Positions 42,284 through 46,351 of a stretch of DNA of 46,351 bases are shown in pieces. The notes beneath the pieces are model-generated. The model was not told the origin of the DNA. It did no database searches and was given only the letters and a program-made list of their open reading frames with translations. The translations under genes and the position numbers were made by a program. Origin of the DNA: Candidatus Cloacimonadota bacterium (GTDB taxonomy: Bacteria; Cloacimonadota; Cloacimonadia; Cloacimonadales; Cloacimonadaceae); contig JALOBT010000020.1 of the NCBI GenBank assembly GCA_023228125.1, forward strand, positions 1-46,351, in the 5' to 3' direction. Positions within the stretch are counted from its first letter, which is position 1, and each line of letters starts with the position of its first letter.

Positions 42284-45200
42284 CTACTTTGAGAATTTTA
42301 CTGGGATCTTCCTGAGTTCATACAGGGATTCCAGATACTTTTCCACGGGCGCATCAGAGGGCACTACTGCTTCCCGCAAAGCTATCTCGGGCAAGGTATC
42401 ATAGGGCCTGGCAGCTCTTTCACTCATTTTGGAGAGCAGGATTGCGGCCAGGTTGTTCCAATGCGGCAAATCTGCCGTAGCGGGGGAAATCCAATTCAGC
42501 TGGTAAAAGACACGCATCAATTCGTTGATAGTCACAGACCTGCTGGGGTTGACAAAACGGGAGATTTCTCCATTATCGCCGATGGCGCAGCCTTCGATCT
42601 CCAGATAGTTAGGGGCTGGCAAGATGATATCCGCTTGATTTCCTTCTGGCAAATAAGGTGTGACAGCCACTTTGAATTCAGCTTGGGACGCCGGCACCTG
42701 GCCAAAGCACAAGGCAAAATCCACCTTGTCGGCCTGCACCGGCTTGGCTACCATATTCAGGAAAGCGCCGTGATTGGTATAGTCCGTGGTTACCAAAACC
42801 CCCTGTCTATTGCCAGCCAGGAGCCAAATCTGGGCTGCCTCGCTTTCCGATATACGGTTTTGATTGTAAATATAGAGCTGATTCTCGTTTTTGGGCAGAT
42901 CTTCGAGCTGAGAGAGCTTGAGATCGGCAAATTTGGCCAGGGGTTGATTCGCAGGATACGCGACCAGGGAAAGCTTTTTGCCCTGGCGTTGCTGCAGCCG
43001 GAGCATAGCCCTGAGGGTGCAATTCAAGTCTCCCACCACCACATATTCCTTATGATCATCCAGGGGGCCGAAGGCATATGCTTTGGGCACGGTATCCAGC
43101 CAGCCATCACTGAAGGCAAAATAGTGAGGATTTGCGCTTAATTCCAGCCCCAAAGTCTCGGCGATCCGGCCAGCGATCAGCATTTCTTCGCAAGTGATAT
43201 GCGGGGTGATTTCTATGCTATGAGTCCTGGCTCGTCCCAGTGCGGCTTTGATCTCGGTAAAGGCTTGTTTCCAGCTCAAGACCTGATACTCACCATTTCG
43301 TTTGATCAGAGGCAGGTGCAGCTTTCCGAAGGAAGATTGCCAGCCAAAGCGGCCTTTGAAGCAGAGGTTTTTGCCGTTGAATCCAGAATCCTGTTCCGGA
43401 GTAGTGATTCTGACCACTTCCCCAGCCTGGATCTCGGCCTGAATCTTGCAACCCACACCGCAGAGTCCGCAATTTTGCAGAATATCTTCTTTGGGCCGGG
43501 GATTGAGCTTGTAGTTCAAATTGCGTTCCACCAAGGCTCCCACAGGGCAAACGTCCGTGCATTTACCACAGGCCAAACAACTGGTTTGGGTGAGGGATTC
43601 ACCAAATTCCGGAGCCACAATCGCTGAAAAACCACGATAGATGAAGCCTAAGACATTGGCTCCCTGAATCTCGGCACAGGTTCTGATGCAGCGTCCGCAG
43701 TTGATGCACTTATTGGCATCGCGCACGATGTAAGGATGGGTGTAATCTATGGGATGGCGGGAGATGCTACCCATAAAGCGATCCATTTCCACTTCATACT
43801 CGCTGCAGTAGCTCCTCAGAGCACAGGTGTCATTCACCTGACAGCCGCATTCCAGACAGCGATTTGCTTCGCTGCGTGCCTGATCTTCGGAAAAGCCTGT
43901 CTCCACTTCTTTAAAGGAGCGGATAGCCTGGTCCAGAGGGATTTCCGGCATCTGAATGCGGGCTGCTTTTTCAAAGATCTCATATTCCTGGGGAGAGACA
44001 TCTTCCAGCTTCTTCGCTTTTTTGGAGTCAAACACAAACTTGGGCTTCGGCAGCTCTCCGGTCAAAAGATAGCTCTGAATGGCTTCAAAAGCTTTGCGTC
44101 CATCGGCAATAGCCTCGATGGCGGTGGCTGCTCCTCTTTGGAAATCACCACCGGCAAAGATATTGGCGATGCCGGTGTACATATTTGCAGTATCCACTAT
44201 GGCGGTTTGCCAGCGGGAGATGGGCAGCATTTTGCCATCTACTTTGTTTTCGGCTTTGCTGAAAGTGCTTACTTCCGGCACCTGCGAGATGGCGGCGATG
44301 ATGCTGTCAAACTCTTCGGTAAAATATTCTCCGGTGGGCTCAGGGCGTTTCCGGCCGCTTTTATCCGGCTCACCCAGGCGCATCTTCTCGATCCTGACCT
44401 CTTTGAGCTGGCCTTCCACGCCCGTGTATTGAACAGGATTGCAAAGAAAGTGGAAGATCACGCCTTCTTGAATAGCCGCTTCGATTTCAAAGGCCTCAGC
44501 GGGCATTTCGGCTTTGGTGCGGCGGTAGATCACGCTCACATCACAGCCCAGACGGATGGAGGTTCTGGCGCAGTCTATGGCGGTATTTCCCCCGCCCACG
44601 ATGGCTATCTTTTTGCCCAAAGGCATAGTTTGGCCTTTGGCGTGGCTTTTCAGGAAGTCCACTCCCAGATAGCAGCCGGCCAGATCACTTCCCGGCACCG
44701 GCATAGGCACGGCATTTTGTGCGCCCACAGCCAGATACACGGCATCATAATCCTTACTAAGTTCACTTAAAGATAGCTCTTTACCCAAAGCCATGCCATA
44801 ATGAATCTGCATTCCGCCCATAGTCATCAGCTCAATCTCGCAATCCAGGATATCCTTGGGCAAGCGGTACTCGGGGATGCCATATCTCAGCCAGCCCCCA
44901 CAGGCCTCTTCCGCTTCAAAAAGATGCACTTCAAAACCTTCAAAACTAAGGTAATAGCCACAGGTAAGTCCGCTGGGACCACCTCCGATGATGGCCACCT
45001 TTTTACCGTTATCAGGCTTTATTTCGGGGATGTATTGCCAAAAGTCTTCCAGATCTTCATCGGCGGCAAAGCGTTTGAGCTGACGGATGGCAATGGGCTC
45101 TTCCACGATCTTACGACGGCATTCCACTTCACAAAAAGCAGGACAGACACGCCCGATACTGAGCGGCATAGGCAGAGTGTCTTTGATCACCTTCACCGCT

Positions 45201-45583
45201 TCATGATATTTGCCATTGGCGATCAAGGATACATAGGTCTGCACATCCACCTGATCCGGACAGGCCAGCTTGCAAGGGGCTTCACAATCCGCATAATGAT
45301 CGCTGATCAGGAGTTCCAAAGCCATTTTACGCGCCGCATGAATCTCCGGGTCCTCGGTGGTAATATTCATTCCCGGCGTGAGCCTCGTGCCACAGGAAGT
45401 TACAAATCCGCGGCGGCCTTCCACCTTGACGGCACAGACCCAGCACGAGCCATAGGGCACCAGTTCTTTGTCATGACAGAGGGTGGGAATGGCGATACCT
45501 TCACGATTTGCGAGGTCCAAAATAGTGATTCCTTCAGGGGCTTCGATGGTTTTTCCATTTAATACTACTTGCATTGGCTTCAT
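42284..45583 (-). CDS. Fused FeS–flavin oxidoreductase: NuoG-like N-terminus, GltD-like domain, FdhA-like C-terminus
   Basis: 1099 residues. In order: [2Fe-2S] domain (Cys36, 47, 50, 64); a GltD-like domain with its FeS cysteines (ACPDQVDVQTY, then GRVCPAFCEVECRR), an FAD site GGGPSG (200-205) and a NAD(P)H site GGGNTA (330-335); two [4Fe-4S] ferredoxin clusters (CINCGRCIRTC and CLACGKCTDVC, about 625-690); and a molybdopterin-oxidoreductase-like [4Fe-4S] domain (CGLCGVGC) with a shortened C-terminal part of about 350 residues. Electron transfer between NAD(P)H, flavin and ferredoxin-type carriers is expected. The start overlaps the stop of the NuoF-like gene (ATGA); Met4 is an alternative. 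Probably forms one complex with that subunit. No molybdenum ligand is apparent. Confidence 0.85.
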   Translation of the reverse strand: MKPMQVVLNGKTIEAPEGITILDLANREGIAIPTLCHDKELVPYGSCWVCAVKVEGRRGFVTSCGTRLTPGMNITTEDPEIHAARKMALELLISDHYADCEAPCKLACPDQVDVQTYVSLIANGKYHEAVKVIKDTLPMPLSIGRVCPAFCEVECRRKIVEEPIAIRQLKRFAADEDLEDFWQYIPEIKPDNGKKVAIIGGGPSGLTCGYYLSFEGFEVHLFEAEEACGGWLRYGIPEYRLPKDILDCEIELMTMGGMQIHYGMALGKELSLSELSKDYDAVYLAVGAQNAVPMPVPGSDLAGCYLGVDFLKSHAKGQTMPLGKKIAIVGGGNTAIDCARTSIRLGCDVSVIYRRTKAEMPAEAFEIEAAIQEGVIFHFLCNPVQYTGVEGQLKEVRIEKMRLGEPDKSGRKRPEPTGEYFTEEFDSIIAAISQVPEVSTFSKAENKVDGKMLPISRWQTAIVDTANMYTGIANIFAGGDFQRGAATAIEAIADGRKAFEAIQSYLLTGELPKPKFVFDSKKAKKLEDVSPQEYEIFEKAARIQMPEIPLDQAIRSFKEVETGFSEDQARSEANRCLECGCQVNDTCALRSYCSEYEVEMDRFMGSISRHPIDYTHPYIVRDANKCINCGRCIRTCAEIQGANVLGFIYRGFSAIVAPEFGESLTQTSCLACGKCTDVCPVGALVERNLNYKLNPRPKEDILQNCGLCGVGCKIQAEIQAGEVVRITTPEQDSGFNGKNLCFKGRFGWQSSFGKLHLPLIKRNGEYQVLSWKQAFTEIKAALGRARTHSIEITPHITCEEMLIAGRIAETLGLELSANPHYFAFSDGWLDTVPKAYAFGPLDDHKEYVVVGDLNCTLRAMLRLQQRQGKKLSLVAYPANQPLAKFADLKLSQLEDLPKNENQLYIYNQNRISESEAAQIWLLAGNRQGVLVTTDYTNHGAFLNMVAKPVQADKVDFALCFGQVPASQAEFKVAVTPYLPEGNQADIILPAPNYLEIEGCAIGDNGEISRFVNPSRSVTINELMRVFYQLNWISPATADLPHWNNLAAILLSKMSERAARPYDTLPEIALREAVVPSDAPVEKYLESLYELRKIPVKFSK

Positions 45584-46351
45584 CCTTTCCTGATCGCGTT
45601 AAATTTACAGGCTTTGTAGCAAGCACCGCAGTGAATGCACAAGTCCTGATCGATTACATGTGCTTGCTTGACTTTTCCAGAGATGCAATTGGTCGGGCAT
45701 ACGCGGGCACAAGCGGTGCAACCGATGCAGTTCTCTGAGATGATTTCATATTTCAAGAGCGAGGTGCAAACTCCGGCGGGACAACGCTTTTCCTGGATAT
45801 GCGCCAGATATTCATCCTTGAAATAGCGCAAAGTGGTAAGCACGGGATTGGGAGCGGTCTGCCCCAGCCCACAGAGCGAGCCTTTGATGATATTAGTAGC
45901 CAGATCCTGCAGCTTATCAATATCTTCCATGGTGCCCTGGCCTTCGGTGATGCGGGTGAGAATTTCCAGCATGCGACGGGTGCCAATGCGGCAAAAGGTA
46001 CATTTCCCACAGGATTCGTTTTGGGTAAAATTCAGGAAAAAGCGGGCCACATCCACCATGCAGGTAGAGCTGTCCATCACCACCATACCTCCGGAGCCCA
46101 TGATGGCGCCGGTGGCATTGATGGAATCGTAATCCACAGTGGTATCCAGCAATGAGGCCGGGATGCAGCCCCCGGAAGGGCCTCCCATCTGCACGGCCTT
46201 GAAGGGCCGCTCGGTCTTCATACCTCCGCCCACTTTGTAGATAATATCCCTTAAGCTGATGCCCATCGGCACTTCGATGAGGCCGCTACCGGCGATCTTG
46301 CCAGCCAGGGCAAAGACCTTGGTGCCAGGGGATTTTTCGGTGCCGATCTTG
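45580..46351 (-). CDS. NuoF/HydB-like NAD(P)-linked FeS flavoprotein subunit (5' end outside window)
   Basis: C-terminal 256 residues of a NuoF-type subunit; the frame is open to the window edge (KIGTEKSPGTKVFALAGKIA is the first visible part). Visible are the SLBB-like region (GGPSGGCIP), the [4Fe-4S] motif ESCGKCTFCRIGTRR with the later cysteine in SLCGLGQ, and two added C-terminal ferredoxin clusters (CIGCTACARVC and CIHCGACYKAC). That tail is typical of HydB/HndC-type subunits of multimeric hydrogenases and related complexes, not of respiratory complex I. The FMN and NADH sites would be upstream, outside the window. Coupled to the downstream fusion gene by an ATGA overlap. Confidence 0.9.
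   Translation of the reverse strand, partial: KIGTEKSPGTKVFALAGKIAGSGLIEVPMGISLRDIIYKVGGGMKTERPFKAVQMGGPSGGCIPASLLDTTVDYDSINATGAIMGSGGMVVMDSSTCMVDVARFFLNFTQNESCGKCTFCRIGTRRMLEILTRITEGQGTMEDIDKLQDLATNIIKGSLCGLGQTAPNPVLTTLRYFKDEYLAHIQEKRCPAGVCTSLLKYEIISENCIGCTACARVCPTNCISGKVKQAHVIDQDLCIHCGACYKACKFNAIRKG

Noticed and set aside
43736..44770. 344-codon plus-strand frame opposite the GltD-like fusion
   Set aside because: The minus-strand frame carries all flavin and FeS motifs; this frame has none.

Overview
The window reads as chromosomal DNA of a strictly anaerobic, fermentative Gram-negative bacterium. I would place it in or near Cloacimonadota; this is inference from gene content, not from a marker gene. 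The supporting signs are a multi-cluster [FeFe] hydrogenase, a NuoF-like/GltD-like flavin–FeS electron-transfer pair, FeoAB with a Fur regulator, several large secreted proteins with FlgD-like/type IX-style C-terminal sorting domains, PorV/PorQ-like and DUF5723-like outer-membrane barrels, and many lipoproteins. No rRNA, tRNA, CRISPR array or intact insertion sequence was seen.

Layout. 1-2881 (-): a SNF2-family helicase of the DISARM DrmD-like type, cut by the window edge. 2882-4065: gene-poor, with repeats and a possible gene remnant. 4066-13678 (-): an operon of an M6-type secreted protein with a mutated zinc motif, a PorV/PorQ-like barrel, a large subtilisin and HflX. 13679-14301: a tandemly duplicated repeat region and a candidate promoter. 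14302-22814 (+): [FeFe] hydrogenase, radical SAM enzyme, lipoprotein, DUF5723-like barrel, VWA-like membrane protein and a SIMPL protein, the last separated by an inserted MITE-like repeat. 23112-23573 (-): orphan Imm-5-like protein. 23920-27402 (+): lipoprotein and M16 peptidase. 27788-30693 (-): fur-feoB-feoA with a good Fur box. 30901-33464 (+): pentapeptide-repeat protein followed by a compact four-gene ECF-type transporter. 33551-37293 (+): GNAT acetyltransferase and a large secreted protein. 37294-38337: repeat-rich region with a 73-bp palindrome. 38338-42234 (+): a soluble-adenylyl-cyclase-like sensor (two cyclase domains, NTPase, TPR). 42284-46351 (-): GltD/FdhA-like fusion and NuoF-like subunit, the latter cut by the window edge.

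How the genes fit together. The hydrogenase and the NuoF/GltD-like pair are plausible partners in ferredoxin/NAD(P)H-linked hydrogen metabolism, although about 26 kb apart. The fur operon controls ferrous iron supply for these iron-rich enzymes. The secreted proteases and the sorting-domain proteins fit a type IX-like export route.

Two things stand out. First, the ECF-type transporter appears to have its ATPase divided into two very small proteins with complementary motifs: one keeps only the LSGGQ signature region, the other only Walker A, Q-loop, Walker B and H-switch, so together they could form just one composite ATP site. Second, intergenic spaces carry a dispersed family of at least 14 short hairpins with a constant core (CGAGACG or close variants) and right flank (AATCCAGC-like), whose stems differ from copy to copy but mostly keep base pairing through compensatory changes. 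Some copies are built into larger multi-hairpin or MITE-like elements.
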